Assembly (NCBI GenBank): GCA_003133205.1
Contig: PKWK01000026.1
Span: forward strand, 494 to 12,245
Origin: Granulicella sp.
GTDB taxonomy: Bacteria; Acidobacteriota; Terriglobia; Terriglobales; Acidobacteriaceae
Length of the DNA: 11,752 nt
Reading direction: 5' to 3'
Numbering within the stretch: position 1 is the first letter of the stretch; every line of letters begins with the position of its first letter. The notes under the pieces are model-generated. The model saw only the letters and a list, made by a program, of their open reading frames with translations. It was not told the DNA's origin and did no database searches. Below, piece after piece: positions 6,507-11,752 of this stretch. A program made the translations under genes and the position numbers.

Positions 6507-6899
6507 GTGAGATTGGTCGTGTCTGTTCTGCTGGCTGCGGGGCTGGCGTGGCCGATGACGGGATGCGGTGGAGATTCGACTGTTTCCGGGACGAGCGGCG
6601 TTGGCGGCGGGCTAATTCTGGCGGACACCGTAACTGGGACGCACTTCAGCCTGAGCGTGGCGGATGGCGCGGCTGAACTCACGGCGATTGGCAGTTCGGG
6701 GGCGGCGACTGAGCCGGAACTCATGGATACCGCGACGGGCTCGCTCTGTAGCCTGAGGGTGACGAGCGGCGCGCTTACGATGATCACGAACTCGAGCGCG
6801 ACCCTGGGGACGCAGCAGATTGAGTTTGCCGACACCGTGACCGCAAAGACCTACACGCTGGCAGTGGTCCGCGGCGCACTCACACTGGAGCAAAACTAG
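6507..6899 (+). CDS. Small lipoprotein with three internal repeats
   Basis: A 130-residue protein of unknown function. It begins with a signal sequence ([20 protein letters not shown]) ending in a lipobox-like MTGC, so Cys20 is the probable lipidated residue. A Gly/Ser/Thr-rich linker follows, then three repeats of about 21 residues at 39-60, 73-93 and 108-128. They share the pattern DT-x-T-(4)-SL-x-V-(3)-ALT, for example [13 protein letters not shown] and [13 protein letters not shown]. Alternating hydrophobic residues suggest beta hairpins. I choose the GTG at 6507, which places the signal peptide at the N-terminus; the frame is open upstream to 6387, but that part translates the dehydrogenase remnant. 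No strong ribosome site is visible. The collagen-like gene starts 2 bases after its stop, so the two are probably cotranscribed and both reach the cell surface. Confidence 0.7.
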   Translation: MRLVVSVLLAAGLAWPMTGCGGDSTVSGTSGVGGGLILADTVTGTHFSLSVADGAAELTAIGSSGAATEPELMDTATGSLCSLRVTSGALTMITNSSATLGTQQIEFADTVTAKTYTLAVVRGALTLEQN

Positions 6900-6901
6900 A
6901 T

Positions 6902-8347
6902 ATGAGGGCCCGATTTATGCGACGCACTGCAAGATTTTTCACCTTGCTTCTGGCCCTCAACTTCGTCCTGCCTACGATTGCGCAGACGAGGACGTTTGTG
7001 GCCTACGTTGGAAGCTACTCTGCCGTAACGGCATACAACCTGAACGACATGGTGTCGGTGGGGAACGAGTTTTATATCTCGCTGACGAGCAACAATCTGG
7101 GTAACGCGCCTGCGTCGAACGGTTCGGGTTGGGCGCAGGTTGGGGCAGGCGGCGGGGCTGTGGGCGCGGCTGGGGCAACGGGTGCGACTGGACCCCAGGG
7201 ATCGGCTGGGCCGATGGGTCCAGGGGGACCGCAGGGAGTTGCTGGAGCGCAGGGTGCGACTGGACCTCAGGGCCTTGCCGGGTCGCAGGGAGTTGCTGGG
7301 GCAACGGGGCTGATTGGGCCGGGGGGGCCGCCGGGACCACAAGGTGCCACTGGGGCAATGGGGCCAGTGGGGGCGATGGGGCCGCAAGGTGCGGCGGGAC
7401 CGGCGGGAGAGGTGCGCGAGACGCGGACGCTGAGCGTTGCGTTCCTCAAGGGCACCAACGTGGCCGGGGGAGGCAGCCTGACGTTGTTCTCTGCGACTGG
7501 CGCGGGCAATCTGGAGCGGATCCAGTTGGCGGTGCAGTACAACTCGGGGAATCCCGCGACCTCGCCGCTTGGGGCGAACAGCGTGATCACGATTTCGGTC
7601 GATGGAAAGAGCTATAGCTGCACGCTGGGGATGTTTTTGCTGTGGAATGGATACACGACGAGCGACGGCGCGACGGCGACGAACGATCTTTTCGCGACGA
7701 AGTACCTGGGGATTACCTCAGGTACGAGTGCCAGTAACGAGAAGAACGGGGGCTACCGGCGGATTTACATCAAGTACAACACGAGCATAAACATCTCGAT
7801 TACCACGCCGCCGGGGCCGACCACCAGTGGGTGGTGGTCGCAGGTTGAGTACTATCCAGGGGTGGCGCCGGCGGGACGGTATCCGGCAACGCGGAACGTG
7901 TTTCACATGGTGGTGAACGACTGGGCGACCTCGGCGATTGCACCGGGGCAGACGCTAACTGTGCTGCCGGCGGTTGCGGGTGCGGGTGAGTTGGAGAGCA
8001 TTTACGGTGTGTTTTCGGCGCCGGGGGTCGTCGCGCCGCAGTGGCTGGAGTCCACCCCAGATATCACGGTAGACGGGACCGACTTTCGCTATGGGGGCAC
8101 GGAAGATTTTTTCGGCAACCAGTTTTATGGAGTCCAGTTCCACGGGCGGGCGGACGAGTATGGGATTGCGCGGGACTTTAGCTCCGGCCCGCCGGACAAT
8201 ACGACATACTGGTCGGGGTACCGGTACTTCAAGGAGTCGCCGATGGTGTTCGGCAGCAGCGTGGGAATGACGTGGCAGAACGTTGCTGCGGCGGCGGGGC
8301 CGGCTACGCAAGTAGGGACGCTGGCGGTGTATTACACGACGGAGTGA
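6902..8347 (+). CDS. Secreted collagen-like protein
   Basis: The 481-residue product has a signal peptide (about 1-28, ending PTIAQ). A short module at about 32-80 ([18 protein letters not shown], then NGSGWAQV) resembles the carbohydrate-binding CBM5/12-type fold with its aromatic residues. A collagen-like stretch follows at about 88-171: 28 uninterrupted Gly-x-y triplets rich in GPQ, GAT, GPM and GVA. The remaining 310 residues form a Ser/Thr/Gly/Tyr-rich, beta-type region that I do not recognise. Bacterial collagen-like proteins form triple helices as stalks for surface adhesins. A trimeric stalk with a sugar-binding end and a C-terminal head is the natural reading but is inference. ATG 6902 follows a GGAG site 12 bases upstream; ATG 6917, with AGGG 8 bases upstream, is possible. 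Its stop is 10 bases from that of the convergent dehydrogenase gene. Confidence 0.85.
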   Translation: MRARFMRRTARFFTLLLALNFVLPTIAQTRTFVAYVGSYSAVTAYNLNDMVSVGNEFYISLTSNNLGNAPASNGSGWAQVGAGGGAVGAAGATGATGPQGSAGPMGPGGPQGVAGAQGATGPQGLAGSQGVAGATGLIGPGGPPGPQGATGAMGPVGAMGPQGAAGPAGEVRETRTLSVAFLKGTNVAGGGSLTLFSATGAGNLERIQLAVQYNSGNPATSPLGANSVITISVDGKSYSCTLGMFLLWNGYTTSDGATATNDLFATKYLGITSGTSASNEKNGGYRRIYIKYNTSINISITTPPGPTTSGWWSQVEYYPGVAPAGRYPATRNVFHMVVNDWATSAIAPGQTLTVLPAVAGAGELESIYGVFSAPGVVAPQWLESTPDITVDGTDFRYGGTEDFFGNQFYGVQFHGRADEYGIARDFSSGPPDNTTYWSGYRYFKESPMVFGSSVGMTWQNVAAAAGPATQVGTLAVYYTTE

Positions 8348-8357
8348 CGGGGCGGGA

Positions 8358-9227
8358 TCAGCCGGTGAGGACGGCGCCTCCGTTGACGTTGAAGATTTCG
8401 CCGGAGATGAAGCCGGCGAACGGGGTGCAGAGGAAGAGGATTGGGCCGGCGATCTCGGTGACGTGGCCGGGGCGTCCGACGGGGATGGTGGGATTGGTGC
8501 GGGCGGCGACTTCGGGAGCGTCGAAGACTGAGCCGGTCATCTCGGTGTGGGTCCAGCCGGGGGCGACGCAGTTGGCGTAGATGCCGTGCGGCGCGAGTTC
8601 GGAGGAGAGGGATTTGGTGAGGGCGATGATTGCGCCTTTGCTGGTGGCGTAGTCGGCGTGTCCACCCTCGCCGCGCTGGCCTGCGGCGGAGGCGATGAGG
8701 ACGATGTGTCCGCGGGCGGGTTGCAGGGGGACGCATCCGGCGGTGAGGGTGTTTTCCTTACTGCCGCCGGCGCTGTCTGCGGCGGGTCGAGGCCGGGTGA
8801 GCATGTGTGCGGCGGCGGCGTGGACGAGGCCGAAGACGCTGTCGACGTTGGTGGCCTGGGTGCGACGCCACTGGGCGGAGGTCATGGTGGCGACGGAGGC
8901 TTCGACGGGGAGCCAGATGCCGTGGTTGGCGACGAGGATGTCTAAATCGCCGAAGGCCATGAGGGTGGCGGCGACGAGGGTTTCGCCGTCCTCGGGCGAG
9001 GTGAGTTCCTGCCGGATGGGGAGGCAGAGGGTTGGGCCTCCGCATTCGTTGGAGAGGGCTTCGGCCTGATCTGCGGCGGCGCGATAGCTGAAGGCGACGC
9101 GGGCTCCGGCCTGGCGGAAGAGGCGGACGGTGGCTGCGCCGATTCCGCGCGAGCCTCCGGTGACGAGGGCGGTGCGGCCGGCGAGGGAGAGCAGGACGCC
9201 GGGGGTGGAGTTGGAGTCGTTCGGCAT
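8358..9227 (-). CDS. Short-chain dehydrogenase/reductase, FabG-like
   Basis: An NAD(P)-dependent oxidoreductase of the classical SDR family, 289 residues; substrate unknown. It has the cofactor loop TGGSRGIG (23-30) and NHG (101-103), replacing the usual NAG. It also has the conserved Asn127, catalytic Ser180 (IASAAG), Tyr193-x3-Lys197 (YATSK), the VAPGW loop (221-225) and the C-terminal GEIFNVNGG. Arg/Ser after the first glycines of the loop suggest NADPH. Residues about 145-173 (TRPRPAADSAGGSKENTLTA and following) form an insertion absent from standard FabG proteins. The gene stands alone, so a fatty-acid role is not implied. Start choice is uncertain: ATG 9227 gives a usual N-terminus but its AAGG lies too close; ATG 9263 adds 12 residues. 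The 3' end is duplicated as a broken fragment at 6289-6418. Confidence 0.9.
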   Translation of the reverse strand: MPNDSNSTPGVLLSLAGRTALVTGGSRGIGAATVRLFRQAGARVAFSYRAAADQAEALSNECGGPTLCLPIRQELTSPEDGETLVAATLMAFGDLDILVANHGIWLPVEASVATMTSAQWRRTQATNVDSVFGLVHAAAAHMLTRPRPAADSAGGSKENTLTAGCVPLQPARGHIVLIASAAGQRGEGGHADYATSKGAIIALTKSLSSELAPHGIYANCVAPGWTHTEMTGSVFDAPEVAARTNPTIPVGRPGHVTEIAGPILFLCTPFAGFISGEIFNVNGGAVLTG

Positions 9228-9325
9228 GCCTTCATTTTTGCACTTGGCGAGTCCCGATGGCATGCGATAAAGATGAAAGCGGCCACAATGCGGGTGGCAG
9301 CTTGATCCAGGAAGACATACCCCAA

Positions 9326-9379
9326 GGGCTAAAGCCCGGTTCTGGCCGGAGTGTGCAGGGCCAAGGCTGAAGGCTTGGC
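9326..9379. repeat. Two short palindromes between genes
   Basis: GGGCTAAAGCCC (9326-9337) and GCCAAGGCTGAAGGCTTGGC (9360-9379) can form hairpins. They share the GGCTRAAGCC theme with the palindromes at 2878-2897 and 3196-3215. They lie between the YjbR-like gene (stop at 9415) and the dehydrogenase downstream of it. They may act as REP-like elements or a weak terminator; there is no T-run. Confidence 0.5.
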
Positions 9380-9414
9380 TTACCTAGATGCAGAGGCGGA
9401 GAAATCTAACGCGG

Positions 9415-9885
9415 CTACTTCTTTGCTTTGGCGGCGAGGAGTTTGCGGCGCTGGGTGATGAGGCGCCGCTGGGCGATGAGAACTTTTTGCTCCGCGGCGG
9501 GCAGGGCGAGGACTTTGCGGGTGTGGGGTGGGAGCTTGGCGAGGGTGAGGGCGTGGGCGGCGCGAAGTTCGCACTGCCATTCGGGGTCGCGGAAGACGTC
9601 CCAACGCTCGGCGGCGACCCAATGGATGCGAGCCATGTAAGGGGCGGGGACGAGGCCTTCGATCTCGATGAGTTCGGAGTAGCGGTCGGGGCCGGCGGCG
9701 TAGGAGAGGATGCGGTCGGGGCCTGCCCGGTTGGGATCGGCGGGGTCGTCGAGGTTGATGAGGGCGAACATCTTGCCGCCGATAGCCTTGTCGCCGACCC
9801 AGAAGACGAGGTTCGCGCCCCATTGCATGGTCTCGACCACGTGGGGGAGGGTGAGGATGTAGGCGCGGAGGCGTTCGACGTCCAT
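9415..9885 (-). CDS. MmcQ/YjbR family protein
   Basis: The 156-residue protein matches the general plan of the MmcQ/YjbR family, small alpha/beta proteins with a CyaY-like fold. They are often annotated as DNA-binding, but their biochemical role is poorly known. It has an N-terminal helix followed by a VVETMQWG-type segment (about 16-23, the family's conserved position after 'lPgv-e'). Next come GGKMFALINLD (36-46) and a central region with GLVPAPYMARIHWVAAERW (76-94), the trait usually seen as 'p.y...-W'. The C-terminal 30 residues are basic (QRRLITQRRKLLAAKAKK), which could contact nucleic acid. The ATG at 9885 has no clear ribosome site. The gene is monocistronic or leads into the dehydrogenase 187 bases downstream. 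Confidence 0.75.
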   Translation of the reverse strand: MDVERLRAYILTLPHVVETMQWGANLVFWVGDKAIGGKMFALINLDDPADPNRAGPDRILSYAAGPDRYSELIEIEGLVPAPYMARIHWVAAERWDVFRDPEWQCELRAAHALTLAKLPPHTRKVLALPAAEQKVLIAQRRLITQRRKLLAAKAKK

Positions 9886-9890
9886 TGGGG

Positions 9891-9921
9891 CAAGGTACTA
9901 GGTTCGAGGTTCGAGGTACAA
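9891..9921. repeat. Dispersed TACTAGGTTCGAGGTTCGAG element
   Basis: The block TACTAGGTTCGAGGTTCGAG begins at 9896 and recurs, with one change, at 10991-11010. It contains the unit GGTTCGA twice. It lies between the divergent YjbR-like and cupin genes. It resembles a tRNA T-arm only superficially. Confidence 0.5.
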
Positions 9922-9937
9922 GGGTAGACTGGTGCGC

Positions 9938-10289
9938 ATGGCGAGTGAGGGGTGGGGATGGCCGGAGGCTTTGGATGCGTTAGTCGCTGCGCCTGAGTTT
10001 CATGCGCTGCTGTTTGAGAACGAGCATGTGCGGGTGCTGGACACGCGGGTGGCTCCCCGGGCAGATGGTTCCGCTGCATACGCATCGGTGGGCTAGCGTG
10101 CTGTACATCGTGAGTTGGAGCGACTTCGTTCGGCGGGATGGAGATGGGGTTGTGGTGGCGGACAGCCGCGGGTTTGCGGAGGGACTTCTCGGGCGGGCGG
10201 TTTGGTCGGGGGCGCTGGGGCCGCACACGCTGGAAAATGTGGGGGAGACGGAACTGCGGGTGATTGCGGTGGAACAGAAGCTGTGCTGA
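9938..10289 (+). pseudogene. Cupin-domain protein gene with a +1 frameshift
   Basis: From ATG 9938 the frame reads MASEGWGWPEALDALVAAPE and on to VRVLDTRVAP, then goes out of frame and stops at 10094-10096. The continuation, PGQMVPLHTHRWASVLYIVS, lies in the +1 frame and runs to the stop at 10287-10289. Removing one C from the run at 10055-10058 restores a continuous 116-residue product. The restored protein has the small cupin form: a metal-binding HTH pair followed by beta strands, and a late His in GPHTLENVGETELRVIAVEQ. Function, if intact, is unknown; single-domain cupins of this size bind metal and small ligands. The frameshift could be real inactivation or a sequencing error in a C4G3 run. 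Confidence 0.75.
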
Positions 10290-10313
10290 GGCGGGTTCCT
10301 TGGGCCGAGCGGG

Positions 10314-10329
10314 TGTGACCCATGTCACG
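10314..10329. promoter_or_regulatory. CRP/FNR-type operator
   Basis: TGTGACCCATGTCACG is a near-perfect match to the CRP-family half-site pair TGTGA-N6-TCACA. Its centre (between 10321 and 10322) lies exactly 41.5 bases before the start point predicted from the TACATT -10 box at 10351-10356. This is the position of a class II activator site. It probably controls the lipoprotein gene at 10378. Confidence 0.55.
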
Positions 10330-10350
10330 GCCATCGCGGCATTTCTGGCG

Positions 10351-10356
10351 TACATT
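10351..10356 (+). promoter_or_regulatory. Putative -10 box of the DUF4440-like lipoprotein gene
   Basis: TACATT matches TATAAT at 4 of 6 positions and predicts a start near 10363, about 15 bases before the ATG at 10378. No -35 hexamer is visible, consistent with an activator-dependent promoter using the site at 10314-10329. Confidence 0.35.
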
Positions 10357-10377
10357 GTCGAGCCAGAGGGAAGACCG

Positions 10378-10911
10378 ATGAAAACTGGCTGCGAAAGAGG
10401 ACACCTCTCCAAAGCAATTTGGGGTGCGACTGTGTGCGGTTGTTTTGCGGTTCTGCTGGTTGCTTCAGGCTGCCAGAAGGCGTCGGCTCCGGCGGTTGAT
10501 CCGAAGGCGTCGGAACAAGCGGTCAAGGATGCGGATGTGGCTTGGTCGAAGGCGGCAGAGGCGCATGATCTGATCAATGTGCTCGCGTACTACGCTGGTG
10601 ACGCGGTTGTGATGCCGGCGCATGAGGCGATGCTGACGAACAAGGCGGACATGCTGAAGTCGTGGACTGCGCTGCTGGACAAGAACAATAGCATTTCGTG
10701 GAAGCCGGTCTGGGTCGAGTCGGCGAAGTCCGGCGATCTGGTGTACGTCGTAGGCACTTATATGCGGACCATGAAGGTTGGAAAGGGCAAGCCCGTGACT
10801 GACAGGGGCAAATACCTGGAGGTTTGGAAGAAGCAGGACGACGGCACCTGGAAGGTAGAGGCGGATACGTGGAACTCGGATCTGGCGTTGCCTGGGGCTA
10901 AGAGGAGCTAG
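10378..10911 (+). CDS. Lipoprotein with DUF4440/SnoaL-like (NTF2-fold) domain
   Basis: The 177-residue product starts at ATG 10378, with an AGAGGGAAG ribosome site just upstream. Its signal sequence ends in the lipobox VASGC, giving Cys32 as the lipid-anchored residue. A short linker leads to a DUF4440/SnoaL-like domain (about 45-172). It begins AVKDADVAWSKAAEAHDLIN, followed by LAYYAGDAVVMPAHE (the conserved start of the NTF2-fold cone), a K-x-D-M-L-K-S-W helix and two long beta strands around VYVVGTYM. It ends with KYLEVWKKQDDGTWKVEADTWNSD, the family's usual closing strands. Such proteins form cone-shaped dimers with a ligand pocket, some enzymatic and many unknown. A periplasmic-facing, membrane-attached location is expected. 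The gene has its own probable CRP/FNR-controlled promoter. Confidence 0.85.
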   Translation: MKTGCERGHLSKAIWGATVCGCFAVLLVASGCQKASAPAVDPKASEQAVKDADVAWSKAAEAHDLINVLAYYAGDAVVMPAHEAMLTNKADMLKSWTALLDKNNSISWKPVWVESAKSGDLVYVVGTYMRTMKVGKGKPVTDRGKYLEVWKKQDDGTWKVEADTWNSDLALPGAKRS

Positions 10912-10941
10912 CTAGCCGGGCGGCTGCGGCGGTTTGAAGTA

Positions 10942-10967
10942 GGGCACTCACGAGGTGGGGAGTGCCC
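10942..10967. terminator. Hairpin downstream of the lipoprotein gene
   Basis: GGGCACTC (10942-10949) and GAGTGCCC (10960-10967) form a perfect 8-bp stem with a 10-base loop, 31 bases after the stop codon. No T-run follows, so it may be an mRNA-end stabiliser or a REP-like palindrome and not an intrinsic terminator. Confidence 0.35.
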
Positions 10968-10984
10968 GCGCTCTGGGACGAGGG

Positions 10985-11012
10985 TCGAGGTACTGGGTTC
11001 GAGGTTCGAGGG
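10985..11012. repeat. Second copy of the TACTRGGTTCGAGG element
   Basis: TACTGGGTTCGAGGTTCGAG at 10991-11010 matches 9896-9915 with one change (G for A). A partial GGGTCGAGG precedes it. It is a dispersed intergenic repeat of unknown role. Confidence 0.5.
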
Positions 11013-11036
11013 AAAAGCAAAGGCTTAACACCGATT

Positions 11037-11073
11037 GGCACCGATGTTACCGATTGTGGCGTCGGTGCCTTTT
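11037..11073 (+). terminator. Rho-independent terminator-like hairpin
   Basis: GGCACCGA (11037-11044) and TCGGTGCC (11062-11069) form a perfect 8-bp stem with a 17-base loop, followed by TTTT. It lies in the gap between the DUF4440-like gene and the convergent Imm50-like gene and would stop rightward transcription. The long loop lowers confidence. Confidence 0.4.
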
Positions 11074-11107
11074 GTGTGGGCCGACCCCACCTATGCGATG
11101 AGACCGC

Positions 11108-11124
11108 ATGAATGGGGCACCCGA
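11108..11124. repeat. Partial copy of the GGGGCACCCG element
   Basis: ATGAATGGGGCACCCGAC shares ATG-x-x-TGGGGCACCCG-x-C with the repeat at 1-20. It directly abuts the 3' end of the Imm50-like gene (stop at 11125-11127). Confidence 0.35.
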
Positions 11125-11580
11125 CTATAACGACGTGAAGATCTCATCTTCGCGACATCGCCTTGCCTCGGCGACTTCGATGCGAAGACAGCTAAACGGT
11201 GGGTCGATTCCAGAGGCTGGTTCCAACGAAACGGCGAAGTAGGGTGAAGGTCCCTCGGACCGTTCCTTGTGTTCGATGGCCAAATGGAAGATCGCATTCT
11301 GTTGATTGAAACCATTCATCGTGAGGTCATGGACATCGTGAAACTTCAACTTGGCGAGAGTGTGATGTTTGCAGACCAGGAAACCGTCCGAATTCACTTC
11401 ACTCGTTAGCTCCCAGAGATTCACCAAGAGAGTTAGAACTGGGAAGATGTATCGGTTTCGCCCGGCATCGACATCGCCGCGCCACAGGTGAAAGTTGATG
11501 ATCTCGGCGTCGTGGAACGAGGGCCAATAGCCAAATATCTCAGTTATCTTTTCGCTGCCCTCGATCAGTGCTGGATACAA
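11125..11580 (-). CDS. Imm50-like immunity protein, 5' end disturbed
   Basis: The 151-residue product carries EIFGYWPSFHDAEIINFHL near its N-terminus (14-32). The FGxWPSFHDAE signature is what I associate with Imm50-type immunity proteins of polymorphic toxin systems. The rest alternates beta strands (YIFPVLTLLVNLWELT; HTLAKLKFHDV; FHLAIEH) as in that family. Such proteins neutralise a cognate toxin in the cytoplasm. No toxin gene lies within the window, so it is an orphan or its partner is to the right. The only possible start is TTG 11580, directly after an in-frame TGA and inside the last 23-bp repeat of the adjacent array. The native 5' end may therefore have been lost and replaced. Base composition is clearly less GC-rich than in neighbours, which supports horizontal transfer. 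Confidence 0.65.
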   Translation of the reverse strand: MYPALIEGSEKITEIFGYWPSFHDAEIINFHLWRGDVDAGRNRYIFPVLTLLVNLWELTSEVNSDGFLVCKHHTLAKLKFHDVHDLTMNGFNQQNAIFHLAIEHKERSEGPSPYFAVSLEPASGIDPPFSCLRIEVAEARRCREDEIFTSL

Positions 11581-11662
11581 TCAATTCCGCCACCCGTTAC
11601 AACCTTATGCCGCCACCCTCTGCAAAGTTATGCCGCCACCCGATACAACGCCATTCCGCCAC
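11571..11662 (-). mobile_element. Four 23-bp repeats, possible insertion-sequence end
   Basis: Reading leftward, GTGGCGG-A/C-AT starts four successive 23-base units (11662, 11639, 11616 and 11593). Each is followed by a variable part ending TTGTATCGG, TTGCAGAGG, TTGTAACGG or TTGTATCCAG. Such spaced GTGGCGG units resemble the multiple transposase-binding repeats at the ends of IS21-family elements; I assign this from memory of the pattern. The transposase genes would lie beyond the right edge. The last unit overlaps the start of the Imm50-like gene. Confidence 0.4.
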
Positions 11663-11750
11663 TGATTAGGTGCCGGGCGAGGGTCTCAAACGCATCATCC
11701 GCGCCGAAGGCATGCTCGGGGATTCGAACTTGCTGAATGTATGGTCCGCC
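11628..11750 (-). CDS. Possible C-terminal fragment of a gene entering from the right
   Basis: A frame open from the window edge encodes 40 residues (GGPYIQQVRIPEHAFGADDA through ALYRVAA) and stops inside the second repeat unit. It looks more protein-like than the other frames here but is too short to identify. The last residues are encoded by the repeats themselves, so it may be read-through and not a gene. Confidence 0.2.
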   Translation of the reverse strand, partial: GGPYIQQVRIPEHAFGADDAFETLARHLISGGMALYRVAA

Positions 11751-11752
11751 GT

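Noticed and set aside
9896..9915. GGTTCGA motifs as a tRNA T-arm
   Set aside because: GGTTCGAGG occurs twice in tandem, without acceptor, D-arm or anticodon structure around it; the same block recurs near 10996 as a repeat.
9384..10577. Long minus-strand frame of 397 codons
   Set aside because: It overlaps the YjbR-like, cupin and lipoprotein genes, is low-complexity Ser/Pro/Thr-rich, and is typical of the complement of GC-rich genes.

Overview
The window looks like chromosomal DNA of a GC-rich soil-type bacterium. Coding frames are strongly G/C-ending. The intergenic space is full of dispersed palindromic and direct repeats of the kind I associate with Acidobacteria of the Terriglobus/Granulicella/Edaphobacter group. 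That placement is inference; there is no rRNA or other marker gene here.

Layout, left to right. (1) 1-950: an unrecognised membrane-anchored coiled-coil protein on +, bracketed by two copies of a 20-bp direct repeat. (2) 951-2624 on -: one polypeptide joining a beta-class DNA amino-methyltransferase to a PD-(D/E)xK nuclease-like domain, probably a self-contained restriction-modification enzyme, with a central target-recognition segment in foreign-looking codon usage. (3) 2625-3250: no gene; a 235-bp segment is present twice around four 23-bp tandem repeats. (4) 3251-5258 on -: a tight three-gene operon (membrane protein, ECF sigma factor, zinc-finger anti-sigma factor) with 4-bp overlaps or close spacing. 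(5) 5259-5752: non-coding, with two divergent copies of one promoter-like pattern (GTTAACCAATCGC-N10-CGTTGTA), one facing the sigma operon and one facing right. (6) 5753-6193 on +: a small secreted protein. (7) 6289-8347: a broken 3' fragment of a short-chain dehydrogenase gene, then a repeat-containing lipoprotein and a collagen-like surface protein. (8) 8358-9885 on -: the intact dehydrogenase and a YjbR-like protein, separated by palindromes. (9) 9938-10911 on +: a frameshifted cupin gene and a DUF4440-like lipoprotein with a CRP/FNR-type operator upstream. (10) 11125-11580 on -: an Imm50-like immunity protein whose 5' end runs into four 23-bp repeats that resemble an insertion-sequence end.

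Most promising points: the duplicated ECF-type promoter pattern suggests that the sigma factor controls its own operon and a divergent unit. The cell-surface pair (lipoprotein plus collagen-like protein) lies between a truncated and an intact copy of the same gene end, which suggests a rearrangement or insertion. The methyltransferase-nuclease shows signs of specificity switching by recombination.
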